Shown here: positions 47,437 to 58,492 of the stretch, piece by piece | How the letters are laid out: the number at the start of each line of letters is the position of its first letter | Numbering within the stretch: position 1 is the first letter of the stretch | Assembly (NCBI GenBank): GCA_940671915.1 | Contig: CALNVZ010003434.1 | Coordinates: 28,936,704-29,000,703, forward strand | Direction: 5' to 3' | DNA: 64,000 bases | Origin: Paracentrotus lividus | Taxonomy: Eukaryota > Echinodermata > Echinoidea > Camarodonta > Echinidae | Made by a program: the position numbers and the translations under genes | Notes under the pieces: generated by a model | Database searches by the model: none | Seen by the model: only the letters and a program-made list of their open reading frames with translations | What the model was told of the DNA's origin: nothing

Positions 47437-48608
47437 CATATTATGTGAACTCCTCTTTCATTACAAATTATGTGAACTCCTCTTTCATTGCATATTAATA
47501 TGTGAACTCCTCTTTTATTACATATTATGTGAACTCCTCTTTTATTGCATATTATGTAAACTCCTCTTTCATTACAATTATGTGAACTCCCTTTTCATTA
47601 CATATTATGTGAACTCCTCTTTCATTACAAATTATGTGAACTCCTCTTTCATTACATATTAATGTGAACTCCTCTTTTTATTGCATATTATGTGAACTCC
47701 TCTTTTATTGCATATTATGTGAACTCCTCTTTCATTACAAATTATGTGAACTCTCTTCATTACATATTATGTGAACTCCTCTTTTTATTACAATATATGT
47801 GAACTCCTCTTTTATTACATATTATGTGAACTCCTCTTTATTACATATTATGTGAACTCCTCTTTTATTACATATTATGTGAACTCCTCTTTTATTGCAA
47901 TATTTGTGAACTCCTCTTTATTGCATATTATGTGAACTCCTCTTTCATTACAAATTATGTGAACTCCTCTTTCATTAAAATTGTGTGAACTCCTCTTTTA
48001 TTGCATATTATGTGAACTCCTCTTTTATTACAAATTATGTGAACTCCTCTTTCATTACATATTATTGTGATCCTCTTTTATACATATTATGTGAACTCCT
48101 CTTTTATTACAAATTATGTGAACTCCTCTTTCATTACAAATTATGTGAACTCCTCTTTCATTGCATATTAATATGTGAACTCCTCTTTTATTCATATTAT
48201 GTGAACTCCTCTTTTATTGCATATTATGTAACTCCTCTTTCATTACAAATTATGTGAACTCCTCTTTCATTACATATTATGTGAACTCCTCTTTCATTAA
48301 AAATATGTGAACTCTTTTCATTACATATTATGTGAACTCCTCTTTTTATTGCATATTTATGTGAAACTCCTCTTTTATTGCATATTATGTGAACTCTCTT
48401 TCAATTACAAATTATGTGAACTCCTCTTTCATTACATATTATGTGAACTCCTCTTTTATTACATATTATGTGAACTCCTCTTTTAATTAGGCTCATTTAT
48501 GTGATCTCTCTTTTATTACATATTATGTGAACTCCTCTTTCATTGCATATTATGTGAACTCCTCTTTTATTACATATTTATGTGAACTCCTCTTTCATTG
48601 CATATTAA
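47437..48608. repeat. Minisatellite, ~26 bp unit, about 44 copies
   Basis: Unit ATTATGTGAACTCCTCTTTY plus ATTACA or ATTGCA. Variation is mostly single-base slips and a C/T choice. Two stray units reappear near 48930-48975 beyond an inserted block, so the array once extended further right. Confidence 0.92.
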
Positions 48609-48720
48609 TAATAATAATAGTTACATGTATATAGCGCTTAATACATATATCCACCTTGGTGTTTCTAAGTGCTTATAGTGTTAACTAATTATTACCTGGC
48701 TTAGCTAGGCTACCTCTTTC
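48609..48720. repeat. Dispersed-repeat fragment with (ATA)n
   Basis: AATAATAATAATAG followed by TACATGTATATAGCGCTTAA. It interrupts the minisatellite. Similar ATAGCGCTT-containing repeats are common in echinoderm DNA (from general knowledge, not checked). Confidence 0.35.
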
Positions 48721-48726
48721 ATTACA

Positions 48727-48923
48727 TACTGTGATCGTGGAAATATTCGCGGTACATTAATTTTTGTGGATTTCGCGCGAAGATCGGCAGGCACGAATTT
48801 AAAAACGTGCGAATATATGAGCATGTTTTTTAATGCATGTATTCGGTTCATTCAATTGCATGCTTACTAAAATGCAGTGCGAATTCAAGAACCTGTGAAC
48901 ATTCTTTAACAGCAAATACAGTA
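48727..48923. mobile_element. TA-flanked MITE, family B copy 3
   Basis: TACTGTGATCGTGGAAATAT plus TCGCGGTACATTA at the left and AGCAAATACAGTA at the right, in the same orientation as 1382-1590. It sits inside the right edge of the minisatellite. Confidence 0.6.
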
Positions 48924-49326
48924 TTATATGAATTCCTCTTTCATAACATATTATGTGAACATCTCTTTCATAAGTGTTTCTTCATATAACTGGGGAGGCT
49001 CTTGATCTCAGCTCAGCAGGCAACCTGATTGATCGTTACCTTACTTCCATTCCAAATTAAGCTTTCAAATCTAGCAATTTACAGATTGATTGCTTTAGAA
49101 AACCTAGAACTCTCCCTCCCTCTGACTCTCTTTATTTGCCTCATTCCTTCCCCTCTTCTCTTTCTCTTTTTTGCTTTCTCTCTCATTCTCTTCCTTTATA
49201 GCCTATCCAATGCTTTCTATTTCATAACAGGCATTTATTATATTTTACAGTAATTTTCCAAATTAGAGATTGCTCTAGAAAAGTAGCTCCCTTCTCTCTC
49301 ACCTTCCCTTCCCCTTCCCAGTTTCT

Positions 49327-49357
49327 TTCTCTCTCTCTCTCTCTCTCTCCCTCTCTC

Positions 49358-49402
<45 letters not shown>
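49327..49402. repeat. (CT)n microsatellite
   Basis: A pyrimidine run of over 70 bp, mainly CT, just upstream of the DIRS element. Confidence 0.9.
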
Positions 49403-49407
<5 letters not shown>

Positions 49408-49537
49408 CTTCCCTCCTTCAGGCTATAAATGTTATCCTTTGAATAATATTTAGCACACTTGTATTAATGCGTGAAGTTATTCCCAGTTTAATGCATTGAG
49501 ATGGGGGAAAATCAGAGCAATTACTGTCAGCTTTCGT

Positions 49538-49725
49538 ATTTACTACACTGCGCTATACTTACCTATATCTCTTCAAATTGCTATTCGTTGCCCAAAGTAG
49601 AATAGCCACCGGCAAACAAACGACTCGAAAAGAGTCTAACTGCCCTGAACAGACGAAACGCCGTCACTGTCGCAGGACTATAACGCCTCTCCACAACCGT
49701 CTACTTCCTCTTTCGTTGCCGCTTC
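49538..49725. repeat. Left inverted terminal repeat of the DIRS element
   Basis: Begins ATTTACTACACTGCGCTATA and continues through GCCCAAAGTAGAATAGCCAC, ACTCGAAAAGAGTCTAACTG and GTCTACTTCCTCTTTCGTTG. The inner part is the inverted partner of about 54840-54985. Confidence 0.85.
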
Positions 49726-51800
49726 AAAGTAAAAGAATATGAATCGGCTAAAGATATTAAAGACAAACCTACACCCCAAAATATCGCCAAAGATATGCCG
49801 GGACCAAAAGAGAGAGTTCGGCGATCTAATGCCAGAGAATCTACTCCGCCTCCTCTTGAAGAGGCGAGCTCGAGGAATAAACCCTCAAAAAAACGATCAT
49901 ATCGGGCCCACGGATAGGGTGGTAGGGCAAAAAAGAAACGCCCCAATAATCCCCTTTGACGAAGCAAACCAGCACGGTGAGGACTGAACCCTCGAAAAAT
50001 CCGCTGGGACCCATCACCGAACCCTTCGACCTCCATGATGTCGGGTATCGGGTCGGATAAGTCCCTGAGAGGCAGTGTTAACTCCTCAACCTCACAAAAA
50101 AGAGGTGTCCACGAGGATGCGAGTGTGACCTCTAAAACGTCGAAGACCCACCAATTTACTACGCTCCCTGACCCAGCTCAGGCGGGCGACTGGATTTCAA
50201 AGCCCTTCAGGCTATCATGCCTCCTCCTAATACCCAACCCCATCTACCCACCCCGACCCAGATCCCTTGGATCTCGGTCCCAAACTATCAAGTCAACAAA
50301 AGACTAGGGAATATTTATCGTCTCGCATCACCATGGCCAGGGAGGCGGCGGGAACGAGAGTCCGCCTCACCCCAGAGGACGGGTAGCATTTCAATAGTTG
50401 GGGATTCAAGCTCCGAGTACCGGCTATCACAACCCAGTACGTAACCAAGCGTAACTTCCCGGCGAGAAATTGGAGAGACTTCTCTTCATCTCAGTTTCCA
50501 GTGAAACACACTCCTTACAGGCCCACAAGTGTTAGATCGCCTTATGATTGGCCAAGCCAGCGGCTTAACGAGCCATTGCAAAATTACAGTGCTAGAATCG
50601 CCTATGATTGGCCAAGCAGCGGCTTAACGGACCCAATCGCAAAATCTACCGCTCACGTGACCAGCCGCGAGATGCGACTGCGGGGATTTCCACTGCATCT
50701 GACGACCGACATCGGGCAGCGAGAATTCTCTCTAAATATTGCCACAATGCGGGCGGACGAAGAAGATGATCACGAGACTGACGTTAAGCAGCAGTCTATT
50801 TTTAGACTGAAATCATCACTCGGAGATCGAGAAGATCCTGCCGGGAAATAAAGATGGACGACCTTATAAAGTCTTGCTTCCACAAACTAGATAATCGCCG
50901 CTTCTGGATTAAAACCGGCGAGTAGAGAGGTGACAAGGGATTACAGGATCGCGTCTCAGGACTTTGATAATTATCTGTGCTCCCCACGGTCCCAGAGTAG
51001 CCTTTCGCGTTGGCGATGCAGGGGCGAAGAAATCCGATACAGCACCTGCCGCAGCCGCACTTTATCAGCACCGACAGGATTTGTGCGATCGACATCTCTG
51101 CCCGCAATGGTATGCGTCTCGCAATTTATCAGGGCCTGATTCGGCCCTGACGGAGGCAAGAGAGCCTAGGATTGACTTCAACCGATAGAGAATCGGTGCT
51201 TGAATCTATTTCTAAGAATTGCTGACCTGCAGTATGAACAGGCAACAAGATCAGCCCTACTTACGACGAGGCTAAGAAGGAGCAACGTGTTGAATTGCTC
51301 TTAACATCGAGCGGGAAGCTGCAAAATGTTGGCTAGACTACCATGTGAAGGTAAAGATTTATTTAATGGTAAATTTCAGGATGTGCTCGATCAAACCATT
51401 TCTGAAAGTAACACGGCGGACAAAACTTTCTATAAGCTAAGTTCCGATAGATCTAGCTCCTCAGGCGTAATAATAGATCTAAGTCCACTCAGTCTCAGCA
51501 CAAACAGAGTCTTCTTCTGTCCTCAGGACCAGCCCCAGTCTTCGGAGATCAGAGGGGCCCCTCTTTCCCTGCTTCTCGCGTCCCCTAAGACTCTAACGCT
51601 AGCGTGGAGGAGGGACAACCGCAGAAGGTCACAAAGCTATCGCGGCTCCCGTAGTGGGGGGCATGGACTCAGCCCCGTTCAGTCCAAGGCACTGTTTCAA
51701 GGGGCTGGCGACTCAGCGTATTTGACAATCAATTACAACTAGTACTAACCCCCTCCCATCATGTCCCAGTCGGGGGGAGGCTGACTCTTGGCTTCAAAAC
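49726..51800 (+). pseudogene. Decayed first ORF (gag-like) of the DIRS element
   Basis: The expected place of the DIRS gag frame. Only short open pieces remain (for example 50501-50851 and 51326-51742), and no gag domain is recognisable. A ~53 bp direct repeat with ATGATTGGCCAAGC lies at about 50540-50645. The assignment rests on position. Confidence 0.4.
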
Positions 51801-51825
51801 TGGGAGAAGATATCTCACGACAAGT

Positions 51826-53240
51826 TTGGTTCTCGACATAATAAGTAGGGTTCAACCCAATCTTTCCAAGGATCTGTCAAATTCCCATTTCCGGCGTCAG
51901 ACGCCCTCTCCCAGGGATCCCATCCGGCTAAGGGCATTAAGAACAGAAATAAATCTCTCCTATCAAAGGGGTAATGTTCAAGTTCAGGACAACAATTCCC
52001 TCCTCCTGTCTCCGGTGTTTCTGGTAGAAAACGCTCGGGGGCTTCCGCATGGTTCTCAACCTAAAAAGAGTAACAAGCTTCTCCCAAACCACACCTTCAA
52101 AATGGAATCTCTCTCAACCACCTCCCCTAATAAATCCCACGAATGGGCAGTAACAATAGACCTTCAAGATGCATATTATCACATCCGATGGCCCACGAAG
52201 CTCGGAGATACTTGGGATTCAAGGTAGAAAACATTTGTTACCAATTCAAGGCTCTCCCATTCGGCTAAAACCAGCCAAGAATTTTCTCCCTTAATTCAAG
52301 TAGTGCGCAGAATTAAGAAACGAGGAATTACAATCTTCTGTTACCTAGACGACTGGTCCTTCTCGGCCGTCAAAAGCCACCCTCGAGTCCAATATAGAGA
52401 TAGTGATGCAATTAGCAAGGACTTGGGCTTCATGTAAACGAAAAGAAATCGAAGCTCACGCCAACGACCACTAGAATTTTCTGGGGCCAGGATAAATATT
52501 CCATGCCTTGTATACGCCATCCTCCACAGAGTGGAAAAATTCTAGCAGTGGGAGCGAGGCTTTGCTCAACCTGCTTCGCATCTGCCGAGGATTGGCAAGT
52601 TTTCCTAGGTCTACTCGCGAGCCTGATAGACCTCATCCCACAATGCAGACGTCACATGAGACTCTTCAGCTGCATTCTTGAGACACTTCAAACCAAGCGT
52701 CCATCCAAGGACCATCCCATCCCACTATCATCAAAATAAGTCAATCAGTCCAGCAGTGGTCTTCTCATCTCTTCTTAAACCAGGGGAAGAAGACCCAAAA
52801 GCCCATCCAACCCTCACTCTGACAACAGACGCGTCAAAGCTCGGCTGGGGGGCTCACATGGGAAACCTCGAAGCCTCGGGCCAATGGGAATCGAGAGAGT
52901 CGGCCCAACACATCAACGTTTCGAGATGAGAGCAGTTCAACTAGCAATGGGCAGCTTCCTACCCCACATTGCAAATCATTGTGCTAGTAAAATCGGACAA
53001 CAACACTGTAGTATCGTCATAAACAGAGAGGGAGGAACAAAATCACGAACTCTGTGCAAATCTAACGATGGAGATCCTTTCGTGGTGTCAGGATCATCGC
53101 ATAACTCTGATAGCTAGCTCGTCACATTCCCGGAAGGACAACTACCTTGCAGATTCCTGTCGCGAGGGAAATACCTCCATCGGAATGGCAGCTAAATCGC
53201 TCAATAACGATGAAAATATTCACTCAATTCGGACAACCTA
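51826..53240 (+). pseudogene. Decayed DIRS reverse transcriptase and RNase H
   Basis: RT motif A reads TIDLQDAYYHI (about 52153-52185). The catalytic motif C reads YLDDW at 52342-52356, in a different frame. RNase H follows as TTDASKLGWGAH near 52825-52857. The expected order is kept, but several frameshifts and stops separate the motifs. When intact, the protein copies the element's RNA into DNA. Confidence 0.85.
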
Positions 53241-53559
53241 GATAGACCTCTTCGCGTCAATTCTGAACAAACAACTTCCAGTCTATTGCACGAAACACCA
53301 GGATCCCCTAGCCTCGCAACAGACTCTCTATCGATATCGTGGAAAGGGATTCTTGCTTACGCCTTCCCGCCCTTTCCATCATAGCGCAAGTTCTGGAGAA
53401 GGTGAGGGAGGAGAGCTCACCTCCTTCTCATTGCACCATGGTGGCCGAGGAAACCATGGTTCACGAATCTAACAAACCTGTGTGCAGGGGACTCCAAGAA
53501 CACTCCCCTCGTCTAAATCTTCTGAATCACCAGGGCAGAAACCTATTATCCGAATCCAG

Positions 53560-54570
53560 AGAGACTGTGCCTAACACTCTGGCCCATTTCAGGAAATCGG
53601 CAGCGGACGCAGGCCTTTCGGAGAGAGCAGCAGATATGGCCGCCCAATTCCTCCGATCCTCACCAGAGTACTTATAATTCGAGACTCCAGAGATACTACC
53701 GATGGTGCAGCAGTCTGCAGGTCGATCCAACCTCTGCCTCTTTAGGTAAGATTGCAGATTTCTTACTTGTTCTGTTCGATGATAGTTTATCTATTTCATC
53801 AATACGAGGTTATAGATCAGCCATAGCGGCGATTCATACAGGTTTTGGGAACGGAGAGACTGTCCTCTAATTCAATGTTTCTCTCCCGTCTAACTAGATC
53901 ATTTTTCTTACAGAATCCACCTAAGCAGAGACTCATCAAGGTGGGACCTTCCCAAAGTCCTTCGAGCTCTAGCAAGTCTCCTTTCGAACCTATGCATAAA
54001 TGTTCCCTTCTTAACCTTTCAATAAAAACAGTCTTTCTATAGCAGTAGCATCAGGCCAACGCCGTAGTCTACTCCATGCTCTGTCAGTTAGGTCAGGTCA
54101 TATCCGTTGGGAAAAGGATAGGTTCGTTTGATTCCTAAAGCAGGTTTTCTTGCCAAGAACCAAAGAGAATCTTCTAAACCTTGCCAAATTGTTTTACCAT
54201 CAATTAGCAAATTCTCTACTGTCTCAGAAGATAGGTTATGGTGTCCAGTTAGAGCGCTTAAGTGGTACATTGACAGAACTAAGTCCATTCGCTCATCCAG
54301 CCAACTTTTATTAGTTCAGTAGACCCCACGGCCGGTTAGCAGATACTGTTTCCCGATGGATAGTTCAGGGTATCAAGTCAGGGGCCCAGAAGCCCTACTT
54401 TCAGACTCAGTTAGAGCCCATGACACTAGGGGTATTTCAGCTTCTTGGGCTCTTTTCCAGGGTACTTCTATGGAGGAATCCTCCAGCAGCCCTACTGGGC
54501 AAGTCCTAATACCTTTGTGTCTTATTACTTATCTGATGTGATTAGTCAGGATACGAGATTCGCATCTGCG
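53560..54570 (+). pseudogene. Decayed DIRS tyrosine recombinase
   Basis: The N-terminal part has SAADAGLSERAADMAAQFL and, further on, SISSIRGYRSAIAAIH, a core-binding-domain pattern. A catalytic-arginine region with RRSLLH lies near 54060. HDTR (54419-54430) is the HxxR box, and the nucleophile tyrosine is one of the YY pair at 54523-54528 within FVSYYLSDV. Frameshifts lie between these parts. Intact enzymes of this type integrate the circular DNA copy without making target duplications. Confidence 0.85.
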
Positions 54571-54693
54571 GTTCTGTCGTGTCCCTCATCGCTCCTAATT
54601 TGTTTTGAATTAATTAGGTATGTTTAGTAGGTTTTTTTTGGTGGACCTTTAGGAAGGGCTTCTTTTTCCCACCTCCAGAATTTCTGTGTAATC

Positions 54694-54790
54694 TAGCAAT
54701 TTGAAGAGATATAGTAAGTATAGCGCAGTGTAGTAAATCAGAATGTTCAATTGTGAACATATTATTTACTAACAAGCTATACTTACCTAT
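54694..54790. repeat. Internal complementary region of the DIRS element
   Basis: 54694-54738 is the complement of the left terminus (49538-49583). 54739-54790 is the complement of the right terminus (about 54998-55050, with AATGTTCAATTGTGAAC). Together they mirror the junction that would form if the two element ends were joined, as in the circular DIRS replication intermediate. Confidence 0.85.
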
Positions 54791-54839
54791 AGCTTCCCTC
54801 CCTTCCTCCCTGTGTTCGTCGCCCTTCCTTGGTTTTTCA

Positions 54840-55050
54840 CGTGAACGAAGAGGAAGTAGACGTGTGTGGAGAGGCGTTAATATGTCCCTGCGCAGTGACG
54901 GTTTTCCCGCGTCTGCTTTCAGGGCAGTTAGACTCTTTTCGAGTCGTTTTGTTTGCCGGTGGCTATTCTACTTTGGGCAACGAATACAATTGAGAGATAT
55001 AGGTAAGTATAGCTTGTTAGTAAATAATATGTTCACAATTGAACATTCTG
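54840..55050. repeat. Right inverted terminal repeat of the DIRS element
   Basis: ACGAAGAGGAAGTAGAC through GGCTATTCTACTTTGGGC mirrors the left repeat. The outermost part, TAGTAAATAATATGTTCACA, differs from the left end, as in other DIRS elements with non-identical tips. It ends GAACATTCTG at 55050. Confidence 0.82.
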
Positions 55051-55077
55051 TTCATGTGTAAATTTCGACATATTACA

Positions 55078-55246
55078 TATCGTCTGTTGGGAGCCATAAG
55101 GGCGTTATTGCATCTTATAGATGTTCCGTTGAGAGCCATAAGGGCGCTATTACTGTACAAAGTCAATGGTAATAGCGCCCTTCTGGCTCCAAACGGAACA
55201 TCCTTGATCTTCAATAGCGCCCTTCTGGCTCCAAGCCGACGATATA
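55078..55246. repeat. 169 bp near-perfect palindrome
   Basis: Left arm 55078-55153, right arm 55169-55246, loop about 15 nt. Each arm holds two copies of a GAGCCATAAGGGCG(C/T)TATT-type block (GCGCCCTTCTGGCTCC in the other arm) separated by GATGTTCCGTT. It begins 28 bp beyond the DIRS right end. A foldback MITE or hairpin RNA source are both possible; no target duplication could be fixed. Confidence 0.75.
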
Positions 55247-55510
55247 TCTCATTTTCCATTCCATAAGATTTTTAAACCTTTATGTGAAGGTTTGGAATGA
55301 ATACAGAATCTTCAGAATTTTAGAAGAACAATAATTATTAGACATGCTATCATTTTGATCTGACCCTTGCCAAAGCAATCCTCATCATTTGATAGATTCT
55401 GGATAAGCTCATGCCATCTTCTCATCATTATTTTAATTATAATTCTTACAAATTACATGTACAGCATGCTTTATAAATCACAAGTATACCATCTTTATAA
55501 TCATTACTCT

Positions 55511-56112
55511 TTAAAGGGGAGGTCCATACTGGAATTTAATTGGTTTAAAATAAAACAGAAACATGGAAGGAAAATATGAGCGAAGGTTTGAAGAAAATCT
55601 GTCCAAGAGCAACAAAGTTGTGAAGAATGAGAATTTTAATGTTGTGGCTTGTGAGCTCCATCCCATGAATTGCCATTTTTTAAAAGAAGAACATTATTTA
55701 TTCTTCAGTGGCAGATCGGACTTTTACCGAGGGGGGGTAGACCTTTGACATTGAGCCCCCCCCCCCCCCCAACCAGATCCGGGCCTGATAACTTTTTTTT
55801 TTTATTGGCAGCCCAAGGGAGGAGGGAAACCGACTAAAGCCCCCTCTACATTCAGCACTCAGTATACATCATCAAATCCTTAATTATATACATGCCTCTA
55901 TAAAATAGATTTATTCATTCATCAGCCCTGAAAAAAAAAGACAACTTTATGGACAACTTTCTCAAGATAATTTGAGAACTGCTTGCAAGTGACATCACAT
56001 AATCAAAACTTTAAATCTTCATAACTTTATACTCCTTTGATGGCTTTTCTTCTACTTTTGGTCATATTTTTCTTTTAAACCAATTAAATCCCAGGGTGGA
56101 CTTCTCCTTTAA
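55511..56112. mobile_element. TTAA-flanked MITE, family E copy 3
   Basis: TTAAAGGGGAGGTCCATACT at the left and AGGGTGGACTTCTCCTTTAA at the right. TGAGCGAAGGTTTGAAGAAAA near the left end matches copy 2 at 20831. A G/C-run block near 55694-55792 (CAGTGGCAGATCGGAC to CCAGATCCGGGCC) looks like a nested hAT-type relic. Confidence 0.7.
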
Positions 56113-56763
56113 TGGTAACTGATATACATAGCAAAAAAAGTTTCATCCTTCGTTCCCATGGGTTTATGTAACCTTCTGACAAGCCAGAATAAGCTGCTTT
56201 AGGTATCTGAAGAGTAATGTCATACTTATAGGCAAGTGGCATAATTAGCAAAATATTTTTTTAGCTGGCTGCACCAAACTCTTTTGGAAAAAGTGACATG
56301 AAATTATAGAATTTAAAATGTTATGGGTTTTTTCCACCTCCTGAAAAAAGGGGGAAAATGCTTCATTATTTGAGCTCTCACATACCAATTTGATGTTTGA
56401 CCCAGGTAGAACTATATTTTACATTTTACATGTGAGATGAATTTAATTTTGGTACAAAATCTTGGGACAGAGAGCATCAAATTTAGAGAAGAGTAAAAGG
56501 ATGAAGAGAGGAGGAGAGAAAGAAATCGAAAGAAAGACAAATAGCAATTAAATCTAGTACAAATCAGCTGAACTGCCAAATGTTATGTAGCAAATATTAT
56601 TACTAAACAGAATTTCATATCTTGTGATTCATATGAGAACATAATCTATTCAACGGCTGTCACGCAGATTTTCTGTCATTGTGTAAGACTTGAAATAATT
56701 CCTTTCCACTTCTCTGCCCAAATTCCCCCTCCTACTCGAGTGTGATCAATATTTGATTATGCA

Positions 56764-57287
56764 TTGTCGCTGATCATAAAGCCACTGCATCAGTAAACAT
56801 TCTCCATAGGCGTTGCTGCACTAGCTCGAGCTATTTCAAATAGAGCGCTAATTGGTGGATTGGGGGGAAAAAAACCTGAAAAAAAGAAACCGGTTCTGCA
56901 CTAGCTCAAGCTTTTTTAACAATTTGCATTAACGACCTGACTTGACCTTGAACAAACAAGCCCAATATCTATTACGCAACCTCTAGCGTATACACGCACA
57001 GGTGCACGATTTAGGATTCATCTCGAGCCAATGCAGCACCGCTCAAAATAGCACACTATTTTGTGCTAAAACCGCAAACCAGCTTGAGTTTTTAAAAAAA
57101 AACCTAAGATCACTCGGGCTGGGATTTTCTTCAAATAAGCGTGCTATTTGACCATAAAGCCAGATCTCCTCTGATCGGGCTAATTAATCGGATCGCATTT
57201 TGCGCACTATTTAAAATAGCTTGAGCTAGTGCAGCACCGCCTATTATTGCTGAGCATAAAGCCACTGCATCAGTAAACATTCTCCAT
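56764..57287. repeat. 44 bp direct repeats bracketing a TIR element
   Basis: The 44 bp at 56764-56807 and at 57244-57287 are the same apart from about three mismatches at the left side; both end GTAAACATTCTCCAT. They directly abut the element at 56809-57241. This is far longer than a normal transposon target duplication. Confidence 0.75.
56809..57241. mobile_element. TA-flanked TIR element
   Basis: GGCGTTGCTGCACTAGCTCG at the left and GAGCTAGTGCAGCACCGCC at the right form an inverted repeat that continues through AGCTATTT. TA lies at both ends. Inner copies of GCACTAGCTCAAGC and GCAGCACCG make it partly self-complementary. Non-coding. Confidence 0.7.
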
Positions 57288-58233
57288 GAATCGTCAAGAG
57301 AGAGAAAAATTAGTCAAATTAAAAGTCAGCAAGCACTCCGTTATTATTGCAGAGAAGGTTTCTAAACCCCAAAGCACCAAGAGTGGGGGCATGGATTGTT
57401 CACATGTTAACTTACACCAGTTACATTTGCTTGTTTCATAAGATCGTTTCATAACGGGTAATGAATAATTGGTAGAGTTGCTTCTAAGAATCGTCCAGAA
57501 TGATTTGAGATTTGAATAACCTACTTTAGCAATGACTTTTATGATTTTTTTTTTTTTTTTAATTTGATAACAGTAATATCTATATATTTTTAAAGAAATC
57601 ATGACAAATGAGATAAGGGGAGGAGAGAGAAAGAGATTATCACATAACAGAAGGAGAAGAAGCAGTGACACCTTAAATACAGGGTAGCGGAGAACTATAA
57701 GCTCTTAATAAAAGCCACAAAAAAATTGGATGTGCCAAAAAATGTGTAATTATTCAATACCTTAAATGCATAAAATTACTGTATGCACCTTCCCATAGCA
57801 GAATTACTGTAGCAAATTAGAAATAAAAATTGAGAATAGATTCTCTCTTGTTCAAAGCACATTTCCATATTTCTCATCACGACATATATTCAATTATCAA
57901 TGGAAGCCAATCTGATGATAAATTTAGGACGGCTTTTTCGAAAAGCAATTTTTTTTTTTAAGTGGGGGTGTTATTAGCACTTAATCCTATTAGGAAGCCT
58001 ATTTGCATTTATATGAACAGAGCATTTATAGAAATTTACAGGAAATTGAAAGATGTGGAAAGGGGGAAAAGGGCAGGATGGAGAAAAGACTTGTAAATGA
58101 AGGATGTATAGATGCGTGAGATGCAGGTTGACTTCTTGGTTGCCATGGCAATCAACTGCTTTGTGAAATTGCAGTGTTTGCATCAACGCTGTGCTTCTGT
58201 GACAGAAGTATTGAATCACATTGAGTCCTGCCG
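57288..58233 (+). promoter_or_regulatory. Possible GPCR-2 promoter and leader exon
   Basis: No repeat recognised in the right half. A donor-like CCG/GTGAGA occurs at 58233/58234, and an ATTTATAG word (about 58024) could be a TATA-like element. An arrangement like that of GPCR-1 is plausible but unproven. The left half is AT-rich with T-runs. Confidence 0.2.
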
Positions 58234-58473
58234 GTGAGAGAAGCGTACTCCCTCATCATATCGATATCATCTTGCTTGATTGTGTTATGTCACGTTTGAG
58301 ATATCAGAGATCAAAATCTATTTCTCCGTGAAATGCTGGTATTTTGGATGTATTGTGTTCAGATGATTATTATATGTGATGCTGAACTACCTACTACCAC
58401 CTGAGCTTTTATTATTCAATTTATGGAGTAAAAAAAAAACCATGACAACTTTTTTTGAATAAATTCTTTATAG
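58234..58473 (+). other. Possible short leader intron of GPCR-2
   Basis: Donor GTGAGAG at 58234 and acceptor TTCTTTATAG ending at 58473, 19 nt before the start codon. The acceptor is weaker than that of GPCR-1. Confidence 0.2.
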
Positions 58474-58492
58474 TATCCATACAAAACCAATT

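Larger units (their letters stand above)
49538..55050 (+). mobile_element. DIRS-type tyrosine-recombinase retrotransposon, mutated
   Basis: A 5.5 kb element with the full DIRS layout: left inverted terminal repeat, gag-like region, reverse transcriptase/RNase H, tyrosine recombinase, internal complementary region (54694-54790) and right inverted terminal repeat. The internal region joins the complement of the left end to the complement of the right end, which fixes the outer limits at 49538 and 55050. No target-site duplication is seen, as expected for recombinase-mediated integration. All frames are broken by stops and frameshifts, so this copy is inactive by itself. Its GC content is higher than the surroundings. 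Confidence 0.88.

Noticed and set aside
47985..48257. 90-codon frame of repeated NSSFI/ELLF units
   Set aside because: It is the 26 bp minisatellite read in one frame, and 26 bp is not a multiple of three, so the peptide pattern shifts. Not a repeat protein.
47437..48608. Possible CRISPR array
   Set aside because: Units are contiguous with no unique spacers, and the context is eukaryotic.
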